Assembly: GCF_963674565.1 (NCBI RefSeq)
Contig: NZ_OY771430.1
Location: forward strand, 3,782,001-3,846,000
Reading direction: 5' to 3'
DNA from: an uncultured Carboxylicivirga sp.
GTDB lineage: Bacteria > Bacteroidota > Bacteroidia > Bacteroidales > Marinilabiliaceae
DNA length: 64,000 bases
The number at the start of each line of letters is the position of its first letter. Within the stretch, counting starts at the first letter, position 1. Positions 9,025-18,610 of the stretch are shown here, piece after piece. Below the pieces are notes generated by a model. The model was not told where the DNA came from. It saw only the letters and a list, made by a program, of their open reading frames with translations, and searched no databases. The position numbers and the translations under genes were made by a program.

Positions 9025-9031
9025 CATCTAT

Positions 9032-10795
9032 TTATCGAATACTAATATCATAAGGTAAACGTGCTTGTATCTGAGCTCCATTCTTTAAGCTCTCCAAAGT
9101 CTGAAGATGTTTAAATTCATCTCCCATAATAGACTTACCAATAAACATTTTTGCCTCTCCACTAATTCCTTTTAGGAAAGCTTGAACTGGATCTTCAATT
9201 TCTGGAAGCTCCTGAATACGGTAGTTCTCAAGACCAGCTGCTTCTTTGGCAAGCTCAATGGCTTTATTCAATCCTCCGAATTCATCAATCAGATTAATCT
9301 CTTTTGCATTGGCACCACTCCAGACTCTTCCTTGCCCGATTTCATCAATTGCCTCTTTTGTTGTTGAACGACCATCGGCACATCGACCAATAAATACATC
9401 ATAACCATGTTCAATATATGCCTGCATAATTTCCTTTTCCTCTTTCCTGAAAGGTCTTGTTAGACTAGGCATATCTGAAAATTCATTGGTTTTAACGCCA
9501 TCAAAAGTTAGCCCAATCTTTTCGGTTAATCCTTCAACATTAGGGATCATACCAAAGATACCAATTGAACCAGTCAACGTTGTTGGTCCTGCAACTATTT
9601 TATCAGCGGCACATGAAATATAATATCCTCCTGATGCTGCAACATCACCCATTGAAACAATTAAAGGTTTTACTTCACCAGCCAACTCAACTTCGCGCCA
9701 GATAATTTCTGACCCTAAAGCAGAACCTCCCGGAGAATTTACTCTTAATACAATGGCTTTTACCGAGCTGTCGCGACGAGCTTGACGAATTGTTTTAGAC
9801 AATTCCTCTGAAATAATTCCAGAACCTGATCCGTCATCAATTCCACCCTGAGCATAGATCACAGCAATTTTATCCCGTATAAATCCCTTTGTTTCTTTTT
9901 CTACATAAACCTTTGCATACTTACTGCTATTAACAGCTTTCAAATCATCTTTAGGTTCCGTTTCTGTTAATTCTTTCAATTCATCAAGGAATTCATCTTT
10001 ATACTTTAACCCATCAATCAGCTTATTATCCAGTAATAATTGAGGATCGCGCAGCATTGGCATTTGATTGGCAATATCATCTACGAGGGTAACATCTAAA
10101 CCACGAGCTACAGCAATCTTTTCTTTTAAATGATTCCACATGGAATTCAAATAAACTTCTGTTTGTAATCGAGCTGGCTCACTCATCTCTTCCAACATAA
10201 ATGGTTCTACAGCTGATTTAAACTTACCGTGCTTTACAATTTGCATTTCAACTCCTATTTTATCAAGTGTCCCCTTGAAAAAAGTTCTCTCTGCATACAA
10301 TCCATTTAACTCAACCATACCACCAGGATTGAGATACAACTTGTCACAAACAGACGCAAGATAATATCCTTTTTGAGTATAAATTGGAGCAAAACTATAT
10401 ACAAACTTTCCAGTCAACTTGAAATCAATCAACGCCTCTCTTATCTCTTCGATGGTTTCATAACCCGCTGATAAAAGCCCAGTTTCAAGTACAATCCCTG
10501 AAATATTTTCATCTCTTTTGGCTTTTTCGATATTCGCCAAAATTCTGTTCAAACCTTCTGCAGCCGGATTACCAGAAATTTCAGCCAAAGCATCTTCAAA
10601 AGGGTTCTCAACAACTCTATCTGAAATAGGTCCTTCCAGATTCAGAATTAATAAGGTATTTTCTTCTATTTTTGCTTCTTTATCAGCCGAAGAGGCAATA
10701 GCTGAAAGTATACCAATGAAAATAAGAACAAGAAAAATTGCAGCCACCAAGCCTCCTGCAAATGTGGCCAATAAGTATTTGAAAAATTTTACCAT
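9032..10795 (-). CDS. sppA: Signal peptide peptidase SppA, 67K type
   Basis: The 587-residue membrane-bound serine protease degrades cleaved signal peptides. I start at 10795 (MVKFFKYLL), directly before the N-terminal membrane anchor (about residues 4-35). Two S49 domains follow. The N-terminal one carries the general-base Lys in HGKFKSAVEPF (about residue 193), the C-terminal one the nucleophile Ser388 in GDVAASGGYY, the same split dyad as in the E. coli enzyme. The full length indicates the tandem-domain form. It probably heads an operon with lpxK and punA. A good promoter lies upstream at 10842-10873. Confidence 0.95.
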   Translation of the reverse strand: MVKFFKYLLATFAGGLVAAIFLVLIFIGILSAIASSADKEAKIEENTLLILNLEGPISDRVVENPFEDALAEISGNPAAEGLNRILANIEKAKRDENISGIVLETGLLSAGYETIEEIREALIDFKLTGKFVYSFAPIYTQKGYYLASVCDKLYLNPGGMVELNGLYAERTFFKGTLDKIGVEMQIVKHGKFKSAVEPFMLEEMSEPARLQTEVYLNSMWNHLKEKIAVARGLDVTLVDDIANQMPMLRDPQLLLDNKLIDGLKYKDEFLDELKELTETEPKDDLKAVNSSKYAKVYVEKETKGFIRDKIAVIYAQGGIDDGSGSGIISEELSKTIRQARRDSSVKAIVLRVNSPGGSALGSEIIWREVELAGEVKPLIVSMGDVAASGGYYISCAADKIVAGPTTLTGSIGIFGMIPNVEGLTEKIGLTFDGVKTNEFSDMPSLTRPFRKEEKEIMQAYIEHGYDVFIGRCADGRSTTKEAIDEIGQGRVWSGANAKEINLIDEFGGLNKAIELAKEAAGLENYRIQELPEIEDPVQAFLKGISGEAKMFIGKSIMGDEFKHLQTLESLKNGAQIQARLPYDISIR

Positions 10796-10841
10796 AATCT
10801 GTAAATTGAGTTGGTATGGGTTAATAATTAAAGATTGCAAG

Positions 10842-10873
10842 CAAAAGTATTAAAAATAACCATCAAAGTACAA
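10842..10873 (-). promoter_or_regulatory. sppA promoter (-33 TTG, 21 bp, -7 TACTTTTG)
   Basis: On the minus strand TTG at 10873-10871 is followed after 21 bp by a perfect TAnnTTTG element (10849-10842). The start codon chosen for sppA is 46 bp downstream of the -7 element. Confidence 0.7.
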
Positions 10874-10954
10874 TTAAATTTAAGGATAATCAACTATACT
10901 ACATGGTCGGTTTAAGTTAAAATATTTTTCCGCAATTCATTATCAAACAATAAA

Positions 10955-11452
10955 ATGATAAAATACAACAAAGCTATTTTACTGTTAGGTGGGAACATTG
11001 GCAATACAAAAGAATATCTAGCACAGGCTATTAAATTATTATCAAGTGAACTAGGTGCTCCCAATAAAATGTCAAACCTATATGAAAGTGAACCATGGGG
11101 TTTTAAATCCTCACAAAATTTCATTAACCAGGTAGTTGAATTTGATACCAGTAAAGATCCAATTACACTATTAGGTACAGCCCAAAAAATTGAAAAAGCT
11201 TTAGGAAGAAAAGAAAAAACCGGAACTCAGTATGAATCCCGGCCTATTGATATTGATATCCTTTTTATTGATAATGTGATTTTTCAATCTGAAAGATTAA
11301 TCATTCCACATAAATTACTTCATAATAGAAGATTTACTCTTGTACCTCTTTCTGATTATTGGAACAACCTGAATCACCCAGTATTCAATAAAACTATTGA
11401 TCAACTTTTACTAGAATGTAATGATAAAAGTATAGTAAAAAGAATAGATTAG
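10955..11452 (+). CDS. folK: 2-amino-4-hydroxy-6-hydroxymethyldihydropteridine diphosphokinase
   Basis: The 165-residue enzyme transfers pyrophosphate from ATP to hydroxymethyl-dihydropterin in folate synthesis. Seen: the N-terminal LLGGNIGNTKEYL loop, YESEPWGF near residue 43, and the family signature RPIDIDILF near residue 90 with the two metal-binding aspartates, followed by IPHKLLHNRRFTLVPL. Length is normal for the stand-alone form. It is divergent from sppA and convergent with upp; its stop codon overlaps the upp stop region by 4 bp. No other folate gene is near. Confidence 0.94.
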   Translation: MIKYNKAILLLGGNIGNTKEYLAQAIKLLSSELGAPNKMSNLYESEPWGFKSSQNFINQVVEFDTSKDPITLLGTAQKIEKALGRKEKTGTQYESRPIDIDILFIDNVIFQSERLIIPHKLLHNRRFTLVPLSDYWNNLNHPVFNKTIDQLLLECNDKSIVKRID

Positions 11453-12102
11453 ATCTTGCTTCCATAAGCCAAATCACCTGCATCTCCCAGTCCTGGCACA
11501 ATATAAGATTTAGCATTCAATTCTTCATCGACAGCTCCCAGCCAAAGAGTTGCAGGCTCATCCTTAAACATATTCTCAACGTATTGTACTCCTGCCTGGC
11601 TGGCAATTAACGAAACAATATGAACATGCTTTGGTTTTCCTCTGTGAAGAAGTGCCTTATAAGCCAATTCAATGGACGTTCCAGTTGCCAGCATAGGATC
11701 ACACAATAATACTGTCTTTCCATCAAGTGAAGGTGAAGAGATATACTCTATATGAATATCAAAATCACCTTTCTCATTGTATTTTCTGTAAGCCGAAACA
11801 AACGCATTCTCAGATCGATCGAAATAATTCAATACTCCTTGGTGTAAAGGTAGTCCCGCTCTTAAAATGGACGCAATCACTACCTCTTCCGATGGTACTT
11901 TTTCAATGGCTATACCCAAAGGAGTAGTAACAGATTTATCAGTATATGATAAATCCTTGCTTACTTCGTATGCCATTATTTCACCCATCCGTTCAATATT
12001 CCGTCGAAAACGCATCGGATCATTCTGAATAGAGGTGTCACGAATTTCGGCAATAAACCGATTAAAAATACTTTGTTCCTGATTAAATATTTTTGTTTGC
12101 AT
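11449..12102 (-). CDS. upp: Uracil phosphoribosyltransferase
   Basis: The 217-residue enzyme makes UMP from uracil and PRPP (pyrimidine salvage). The PRPP-binding segment LCDPMLATGTSIELA lies near residue 130 and the uracil-binding C-terminal region YIVPGLGDAGDLAYG near residue 198. It lies only 10 bp after the hexapeptide acyltransferase gene on the same strand, so it may receive read-through from the glycan operon although it is functionally unrelated. Confidence 0.95.
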   Translation of the reverse strand: MQTKIFNQEQSIFNRFIAEIRDTSIQNDPMRFRRNIERMGEIMAYEVSKDLSYTDKSVTTPLGIAIEKVPSEEVVIASILRAGLPLHQGVLNYFDRSENAFVSAYRKYNEKGDFDIHIEYISSPSLDGKTVLLCDPMLATGTSIELAYKALLHRGKPKHVHIVSLIASQAGVQYVENMFKDEPATLWLGAVDEELNAKSYIVPGLGDAGDLAYGSKI

Positions 12103-12112
12103 AAGTATTTAT

Positions 12113-12703
12113 TTAGGTCAATTCTTCCTTATATATATCCCACTCATAATCTTTTGTCTTAGGTATTATCTTGATGCTATTATCTCCACGCACAACAGTT
12201 GATTTAGACGGTATCTCTTTATCTATTACACATCCTGCTCCAATTGTAACTTCATCTCCAATAACAGCACCAGGTAAAATCACACAATGTGCACCTATCC
12301 ATACATTATTACCTATTATTACACCTTTTTTATTTGATGTTTTTCTAACATCATATTTATAATGATTGGTCGTAACGATTGTTATATTGGGGCCTAATTC
12401 AACATTATCGCCAAATTTTAACCCTCCACATGCATTGATGTAGGTCCCTAAATTATCACCCGGATCACAGATTATACCTTTTTCAATAAACTCCCAGCCA
12501 ATAATTCTACTTCTAAAATCAACCGGCCATGGCACTTTTCTGTTAAATCCCAATATCTTTTGCATAAATACATAGGTCCACAGAACCTTATAATGCTCCA
12601 GATAACCGTTGATAGGTCTTTTGTATTGTGGGTATATTTTTCGAACACACCAACGAAAAAAAGTATTATCAATTTTTAAGAGTAACTTTTTAATATACCC
12701 CAT
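12113..12703 (-). CDS. Left-handed beta-helix (hexapeptide) acyltransferase
   Basis: The 196-residue protein has hexapeptide repeats from about residue 75 to 170 (for example IIGNNVWIGAHCVILPGAVIGDEVTIGAGCVI) and the His-bearing loop TTNHYKYD near 111, a layout typical of CoA-dependent O-acetyltransferases of the maltose/serine acetyltransferase and colanic-acid type. It lacks a transmembrane segment, so it would act on a cytosolic sugar precursor or lipid-linked intermediate. It is the last gene of the minus-strand glycan operon. The exact acceptor cannot be determined; O-acetylation is the usual role. Confidence 0.8.
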   Translation of the reverse strand: MGYIKKLLLKIDNTFFRWCVRKIYPQYKRPINGYLEHYKVLWTYVFMQKILGFNRKVPWPVDFRSRIIGWEFIEKGIICDPGDNLGTYINACGGLKFGDNVELGPNITIVTTNHYKYDVRKTSNKKGVIIGNNVWIGAHCVILPGAVIGDEVTIGAGCVIDKEIPSKSTVVRGDNSIKIIPKTKDYEWDIYKEELT

Positions 12704-12902
12704 AGTATTATCAAATAATATTTCAAAACATGCATTTAATTTGATTCTTTATGTAAAGAACTTTTCATGTCATCTTTACTTTTGTATTTAAGATACATTT
12801 TCTCATTTTATAGGAATAATCTAATCCTTCTGATGCAAAACTCTATTTCAGATTATCTTCACTCTTTAAAATCGTTCAGATGAATTATCCATTAAATATT
12901 CT

Positions 12903-14168
12903 TTAAATTAAAAATTCTCTCTTTTTAATTGAATGATATAAATATATTAAAAGAATTATTCCAGCAAATGAGCTTATTAACGCATACAAATTTAATGTAT
13001 ACTGAACACTAAATGTAAATGAATATGATATAAGAAAGATTAATAACCTGCCAATTAATTGAAAAACCTCAAAGACTAGCCATTTCTTCTGTAATTGCAA
13101 AATGGATATCAATGATGCTAATGGTGTTTTTATAAAATTGATGAACATCCAAAATAATATTATTCTGGTTATCTCACCTGCTAATAACCATTCTTGCCCC
13201 ATAACTTTCTCATAAAACCATGGACTTGATATATATACTATACTAAATGGAATAATTGCGATTAAAAAGAGCTTGCGAAGTTCTAATTTCCAGAAAATAG
13301 ATAGTGGTTCCTTTTTATTAAAAATATTTGAAGCTTTCACATAAATATCCTGTCCATAGACTTGAGAAAATAGCATTACTGGAAAAAGAAGGGTTTTAAA
13401 TACAATTCCATAATTAGCAGTTACACTTTTACTAAACAAGATTGGTAACAATATTACGGGTAATTGATTACTTATGATATTTACCGGTGAAACTACTGTA
13501 TTAAGAATAAGGATATGTTTGTATTTAGAAAAAAATATTGCCAATGACATTTTCAGTTGTCGAACTGATGATTTAATTGACAATCTTCTATATACAACAA
13601 AATAATATCCTATAACTTGCGAAATTTGCCCTGCTAAATATCCTAATATTAGTGCGTTTATTTTATTAGGTTTTAAAATAAATATTAAAACAACAGTACT
13701 AAAAAAAATAACCCTTATAAACTTTAATCTACTTATGAATGAATATCTATATATAGCAATTAAATAGTGTTCTCCTAACTGATTCATTCCAAAAAAAAGA
13801 GAAGAGACAGGCAATAAAAAATACCATAACTTAAAAGCGAATACTTCACGGAAGAAATTTCGCTGTAGAAAATAAATTATTAGAATACCAATTATAAAGA
13901 AAATATGTAATAATAAAATGATACTAAAACCTGATTTCCAGTTCTGATATTTATCCTTGAAAGTCTTAGCTAGCGCAATTGTCAAATGGGACTGTAATGA
14001 AAAAAAAGATCCACAAATTTCAGCAATTGCAACGAAAATAAAATAAGTGCCAATTAAATCTATGGGGAAATAATAAGTTGCTCCAAAGAAAACAACTAAG
14101 TTTAATGCTTGAGCAACCATATTACCTCTATATAGTATGAATATTTTTCTTATTCGTTTTCCAAGCAT
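12903..14168 (-). CDS. Polysaccharide flippase-like membrane protein (Wzx/MATE-like)
   Basis: The 421-residue protein is almost entirely hydrophobic, with roughly 12 predicted membrane segments, short charged loops and a Lys/Arg-rich N-terminus, the organisation of oligosaccharide flippases of the MOP superfamily. Such proteins move undecaprenyl-linked glycan repeat units across the inner membrane. No polymerase (Wzy) is recognisable next to it. It lies within the minus-strand operon, 27 bp after the second GNAT-like gene. The DNA is strongly AT-rich. The family call rests on topology and context more than on a fixed motif. Confidence 0.78.
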   Translation of the reverse strand: MLGKRIRKIFILYRGNMVAQALNLVVFFGATYYFPIDLIGTYFIFVAIAEICGSFFSLQSHLTIALAKTFKDKYQNWKSGFSIILLLHIFFIIGILIIYFLQRNFFREVFAFKLWYFLLPVSSLFFGMNQLGEHYLIAIYRYSFISRLKFIRVIFFSTVVLIFILKPNKINALILGYLAGQISQVIGYYFVVYRRLSIKSSVRQLKMSLAIFFSKYKHILILNTVVSPVNIISNQLPVILLPILFSKSVTANYGIVFKTLLFPVMLFSQVYGQDIYVKASNIFNKKEPLSIFWKLELRKLFLIAIIPFSIVYISSPWFYEKVMGQEWLLAGEITRIILFWMFINFIKTPLASLISILQLQKKWLVFEVFQLIGRLLIFLISYSFTFSVQYTLNLYALISSFAGIILLIYLYHSIKKREFLI

Positions 14169-14195
14169 ATTTAAATTATAATCAAGTAAGCCACC

Positions 14196-15236
14196 TTATG
14201 CAAAAACAGCATCTCCATCTCCATCCTGACATTTTATTTGTTTTCCCCACAGAGATGTAAAATCTTTAGTAAAGGCTGTCTTCTGAAACACTTTCTTTTG
14301 TGGTAAAAATTTTAAAATAGTACTATTCAACACTTCATTAAATATTGAATTATAAACATATAAACTCAATCCTCCTCTCTTAATTACATACCGAAAAATA
14401 TCAATTAGAACGGATTTTATATACTTTTCATTCAAATAAAGGAAAGGTAAATAATAATGTCCATCTCTTTCCTTGATAAGACCAACTGACACTACCTCTT
14501 CGTTTATTTCTATTTTAAAATATTTTAAACGAAATGATGAAGTAACTAGACTGAATGGATACTTTTTTTGCTCATTTATGTATTTATCCTGTGTCGACAA
14601 CCATGGAAAATTTTTAATCCACTCAAAATCATTTCTATCTTTCGCAAATGTATTCTTCTGATTTTCTGTGATAAAATACTCCATATCATTCGTCAATTCT
14701 TTTGTTAAAGAAAAGCTTGTATTTTCTTTACCCTTTAGCAACCATGACGGAATAATACCAGGCAATAAACTGAAAAAATTCTGAAGTTTATTTCTATTAG
14801 GAATATAGGGTCTTAAAACATATTTAACTCCATTATCGATCCCTATAACATCAATTAACCGCAGAGTATTAAGTATATTAAACGAATGACTTGGAAGATC
14901 AATAAAACCAACAAGATTTTTCCATTGCTTCATCCCATAAATAAGCAACGGAATGGCAATATCCTTACCTTTATGTTTATCAATCCACCATCCACTATTC
15001 CATGCAAACTTTTTCATTGGATCACCCTGCACATAGTCAGGTAAAAAACCAATGAAACCAACTAATTCATCATTCTTATAGGCTAAAACCAAAACTATAT
15101 CATCATAAGAAGCTTTTGGATTATAATAGAATGAATTTGCTCGTAAAGTCGATATTGGCAAAACAGATCTATCCTCCTTTTTATACAGTTCTAAAAAAGA
15201 TAGTATTTCGCCATTCTTTACGTTTATAAATTTCAT
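14196..15236 (-). CDS. GNAT-like acyltransferase, 346 residues
   Basis: The N-terminal part (about residues 35-130) has a GNAT-like pattern: a strand LVLAYKNDELVGFIGFLPD, a Trp-rich strand (AWNSGWWID) and a Gly-containing helix start (KGKDIAIPLLIYG). The C-terminal half is a second mixed alpha/beta region ending in a short acidic tail. The start abuts the carrier-protein stop codon exactly, a sign of translational coupling, and this supports the idea that the enzyme takes its acyl or aminoacyl group from that carrier. The substrate is unknown. No membrane segment is obvious. Confidence 0.6.
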   Translation of the reverse strand: MKFINVKNGEILSFLELYKKEDRSVLPISTLRANSFYYNPKASYDDIVLVLAYKNDELVGFIGFLPDYVQGDPMKKFAWNSGWWIDKHKGKDIAIPLLIYGMKQWKNLVGFIDLPSHSFNILNTLRLIDVIGIDNGVKYVLRPYIPNRNKLQNFFSLLPGIIPSWLLKGKENTSFSLTKELTNDMEYFITENQKNTFAKDRNDFEWIKNFPWLSTQDKYINEQKKYPFSLVTSSFRLKYFKIEINEEVVSVGLIKERDGHYYLPFLYLNEKYIKSVLIDIFRYVIKRGGLSLYVYNSIFNEVLNSTILKFLPQKKVFQKTAFTKDFTSLWGKQIKCQDGDGDAVFA

Positions 15237-15470
15237 TTACGACAGTTTTCTGACCGTAAGGATAATATCTTCTACAGTTCTCATTTGAATGATATCCATC
15301 ACGTCAAATTTTATATCAAAATATTCCTCGACTGCTGAAATAATGGAAGCATGAGCTAATGAATCCCATTGATGGATAGTATCTCCAGACGATTCTAGTT
15401 GAAGATCTGATTGATTAACTTTCAAAATACCGGCTAGAATAGCTATAATTTCACCTTCTATTTTGTCCAT
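15237..15470 (-). CDS. Acyl/peptidyl carrier protein
   Basis: This is a 77-residue four-helix carrier protein. The phosphopantetheine attachment Ser37 sits in the WDSLAH motif (DSL box), and the acidic recognition helix follows. Length and motif fit ACP/PCP and DltC-like carriers. It lies 6 bp after a GNAT gene and abuts another acyltransferase gene; the adenylating enzyme is one gene further upstream. I infer that the adenylating enzyme loads it and one or more of the GNAT-type enzymes unload it. A phosphopantetheinyl transferase is not in the window. Confidence 0.88.
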   Translation of the reverse strand: MDKIEGEIIAILAGILKVNQSDLQLESSGDTIHQWDSLAHASIISAVEEYFDIKFDVMDIIQMRTVEDIILTVRKLS

Positions 15471-15476
15471 ATTTAG

Positions 15477-16196
15477 TTATTTCTTTACAAAGATTACATA
15501 ATTACCAGTTATGGAAAATCCGATTTTTTTGTAGAATCCAACTGACAACTTATTTGATTGTAAAGTTAATGATTGAATTTGCTTTGTTTTACAATCCGAG
15601 ATAATATTATAAAGTAACTTGCGCCCCCATCCCTTTCCTCTATAATTATTATTGGTTGACATCATGTAAATCCCAAGATTATAATCTTGTTCATATGCTA
15701 CACAAGCAGTAACCAATTTCCCTCCATCATATAAACCAAAAACCTCACATCCTTTTATATCTAGCAAAGATTTGAAATATTCTTCTTCTAATGGTTGTTT
15801 TACAAAATGAGTTTCATTTATTAATGCCAAAATCTGAGAATCATAATCTTTAAAAGTATATTCCTGAATATCTTCCTTAAAATCATTAATATTAAGATAC
15901 ATCATCGGCCATATTTCAACAGGCATAAAACCCAATGACCTTAAAGAATCCATTACCTCTTTATTATCAGAATCAACTATGGCATATGCCGGAAATGATA
16001 CTTTTCGCATTACATGTATGAGTCTTTGTTCAAATGGAAAGGAATTCTCTGAAAAACCATATATAAATTGTGGCCATGCATGCATATTATCACTTGGAAA
16101 ACAGATCCCTTGATAGTTTACAAACCTTTCTTTCAACGCAAGAGCTCTATTATAAAATGATTCAAGATTGTCTCTATTTAACACATTATGATCCAT
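15477..16196 (-). CDS. GNAT family N-acyltransferase
   Basis: This 239-residue protein has a clear C-terminal GNAT domain: strand LVTACVAYEQDYNLGIYMMS, the acetyl-CoA pyrophosphate loop YRGKGWGRKLL (Q/RxxGxG/A type) near residue 185, and YKKIGFSITG close to the end. The N-terminal part resembles a degenerate second GNAT repeat. Its start codon overlaps the end of the adenylating-enzyme gene by 11 bp, so the two are translationally coupled. It could use acetyl-CoA or the neighbouring carrier protein as donor. Confidence 0.82.
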   Translation of the reverse strand: MDHNVLNRDNLESFYNRALALKERFVNYQGICFPSDNMHAWPQFIYGFSENSFPFEQRLIHVMRKVSFPAYAIVDSDNKEVMDSLRSLGFMPVEIWPMMYLNINDFKEDIQEYTFKDYDSQILALINETHFVKQPLEEEYFKSLLDIKGCEVFGLYDGGKLVTACVAYEQDYNLGIYMMSTNNNYRGKGWGRKLLYNIISDCKTKQIQSLTLQSNKLSVGFYKKIGFSITGNYVIFVKK

Positions 16197-17685
16197 TAAG
16201 CAGACTTTCTTTTAAACCTTGTTTATCTATTTTACCATTATTATTCCTTGGAAACTCTTTGATGCATACAAATTTATGTGGCACCATATATGGCGGTAAT
16301 TTCTCCCTCAATACTGAGATTAGCATATCTGAATCCAATAAAACCGATGACTCACAAAATACTACAATACGATTAACAATAGATTCTGAATTTATGACAG
16401 TGACATAGACATTAGAAAGTTCAAGATAAGTTCTGCAGGCATGTTCAACTTCGCTTAGTTCCACCTTATATCCATTAATTTTAACCTGGTTGTCAGACCT
16501 GCCGCAAGTATAAAAGATATCATCTTCACCAATAAAGGCAATATCCCCTGTTTTATAAAATCTCCTGTCTTCTTTATAAAAAAACACCTCTTTATTTAAC
16601 TCTTCCTGATTCAAATATCCCAACATAACGTTGTCACCTGAAAATGACAAATTCCCTTTTTCAAACTTTGGCAATTCTTTATTTTGATTATCCACTATAA
16701 TTGCTTGTGTATTAGGCCAAGGTAAACCAAATGCAATAATTCCATTATGATGTCGCTGCTTCTCTAATTGTCGAGGAATCCAGTACCCCATGCATGCCAT
16801 TGTTGTTTCTGTCGGTCCGGATATATTAAATACCTTCCCATTTGGAATACAATTCATCCATTGATTGGCAAGTTCCTGTGAAAAAGGTTCTCCGCCCAAC
16901 AAACTATATTTAAGATTCGGTAATTGAAGCCTTTCAAAATATGGTTTTAATAGGTGTAATGTTGTGGGTACCATTGTTGCAACCGAGACCTCATGCTTTA
17001 AGATTAATTCTAAAGCATTTAAATACTTAATACTATTATTCTTGCAGGGATAAACGCAAGCTCCAATGCAAAAAGCCGGCAAATATGATAACATAGACAT
17101 ATCAAAATTAAAGTCAAACATCTGCAAGAATTTGTCTTCAACTCCAATATTCAGGCCTAGCTTAAAATATGCATCCAGAGTACAATTAATATTCTTAAAA
17201 GTATACGGCACTCCCTTAGGTACTCCTGTAGTTCCGGAAGTAAACAACACAGACAATATATCTTCCTGGTCGATGATAAGTTCCGGAATCACATCCTTTT
17301 TCATCTTTGAATCTGGTGTAAGAATATCATATGGTGTTAAGTCACTATTCCGGGAGTTTAGTACAATATCTACATTACAAAGATTCAGGATATATTCATT
17401 CCTACTTTTAGGCGTATCATTTAAAAATGGAATAAATGTTTTGCCCAGGAACATAATTGCCAGAATTGAGGCATAACTCTTTAAATCATGATTACCAACA
17501 ACTCCAATTGTTTTACTATCATTATAATTACTCAATATATAGTCACAGATAGTTACAACCTGCCTTTCCAGATCTTTATAAGTATAGAAATGATCATCAA
17601 TATAAAGCGCATTTCTATTAGGATAAAGCCTAAATGAATCCCTTATCTTATTGAGAAAATTTATATATTGACCAGTATCCTCCAT
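16186..17685 (-). CDS. DltA-like amino-acid adenylating enzyme
   Basis: The 499-residue ANL-superfamily enzyme activates a carboxylate with ATP and loads it on a carrier. Motifs are complete: TSGTTGVPKG at 149-158, GPTE at 290-293, YKTGD around 377-381, GRSDNQVKINGYKVEL from 395, and catalytic Lys485 in NGKID. Asp195 in the FDMS segment corresponds to the Asp that binds the alpha-amino group in amino-acid-activating members (GrsA, DltA), so the substrate is probably an amino acid. Length is that of DltA rather than of a multidomain NRPS. It overlaps the genes on both sides (25 and 11 bp). No DltB or DltD is present. Confidence 0.85.
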   Translation of the reverse strand: MEDTGQYINFLNKIRDSFRLYPNRNALYIDDHFYTYKDLERQVVTICDYILSNYNDSKTIGVVGNHDLKSYASILAIMFLGKTFIPFLNDTPKSRNEYILNLCNVDIVLNSRNSDLTPYDILTPDSKMKKDVIPELIIDQEDILSVLFTSGTTGVPKGVPYTFKNINCTLDAYFKLGLNIGVEDKFLQMFDFNFDMSMLSYLPAFCIGACVYPCKNNSIKYLNALELILKHEVSVATMVPTTLHLLKPYFERLQLPNLKYSLLGGEPFSQELANQWMNCIPNGKVFNISGPTETTMACMGYWIPRQLEKQRHHNGIIAFGLPWPNTQAIIVDNQNKELPKFEKGNLSFSGDNVMLGYLNQEELNKEVFFYKEDRRFYKTGDIAFIGEDDIFYTCGRSDNQVKINGYKVELSEVEHACRTYLELSNVYVTVINSESIVNRIVVFCESSVLLDSDMLISVLREKLPPYMVPHKFVCIKEFPRNNNGKIDKQGLKESLLNGS

Positions 17686-18608
17686 ATATAATATGACATT
17701 GTGTTCTTGGATATTTTATAAGCTGTATACGATAATGGAACAGCCCCAAATCCTGAATTAAAATCTGCAATACTTTTTATATCTGATCCACAAAAATCAA
17801 GATATAATTCATTCTTACAATAATCCTGTAAAAATCTATCCACTATTAAGAATGACGCTTTTGATGATCGCCCCAAACTGTTTGCTGCAGAAAAAATATT
17901 AACCCCTCTCTCTCCAAATAGAAAAAAAGCACTTGCACACAGTTCATCTCCTACAGCTGCTTTATATAAAACTCCTTTTTCTGATTTTATAGCTGTATCG
18001 ACCAAATTTTTTAATCTCGAATTACTAATATCAGAAATCCTATGCAATCCCTTAACCTTCACCATTTCAGACTTTAATTGGATAAGTTCATCAGGCGAAT
18101 CACTTATGCGAATTTGAATATCTTCCCGAGACCCTCTCCTAATATTCTTCTTACAACTGCTTGAATAATTAGATTTAATTTCATCGTATGGTTGATTCAG
18201 ATTAAGATGATAAGTTGTTCTCAAATAAGAATCTGGTATTAAATTTTCATTTATACCTGGTGTCTGTCCAAAAGTGACAAACGTTAAACCTAACTCCTTC
18301 TTTAGTAATGCTAATATACTTTTATACTCCTTACCCGATGAATTTCCAAAGAAACCTAAAAATTGTACATAATCAGGAAGAGATATAAATTTCCATTTTA
18401 AAAATTTAATTGCTGTAATAGGAAATACCCATTTATATTCACTGTCTATAATAGCTTCCCATTTCGGATACATTATATCCAAAACCCAACAATAAGCCAA
18501 TGGATTATCAAAAGAAGAGTTGCTAACACAATCATCCCACTTTTGATCCTCAATTTCACTTCTTTTTAAGTGCAATATTTTATTTCCCTCTAATTTTAAT
18601 TCTCTCAT
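17661..18608 (-). CDS. FemAB-like / GNAT-fold transferase
   Basis: The 315-residue protein has the pattern of FemAB-like GNAT-fold proteins: a segment resembling the acceptor-binding region (YSSSCKKNIRRG, about residues 155-166) and a C-terminal acyltransferase-like domain with SAFFLFGERGVNIFSAAN and FLIVDRFLQDYC. Family members transfer amino acids or acyl groups to peptidoglycan or surface glycans, and related proteins occur in exopolysaccharide loci. It sits between a deacetylase, which would free amino groups, and a DltA-like enzyme, which would supply activated amino acids, so N-aminoacylation of a glycan is a reasonable inference. Confidence 0.68.
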   Translation of the reverse strand: MRELKLEGNKILHLKRSEIEDQKWDDCVSNSSFDNPLAYCWVLDIMYPKWEAIIDSEYKWVFPITAIKFLKWKFISLPDYVQFLGFFGNSSGKEYKSILALLKKELGLTFVTFGQTPGINENLIPDSYLRTTYHLNLNQPYDEIKSNYSSSCKKNIRRGSREDIQIRISDSPDELIQLKSEMVKVKGLHRISDISNSRLKNLVDTAIKSEKGVLYKAAVGDELCASAFFLFGERGVNIFSAANSLGRSSKASFLIVDRFLQDYCKNELYLDFCGSDIKSIADFNSGFGAVPLSYTAYKISKNTMSYYIWRILVNI

Positions 18609-18610
18609 TT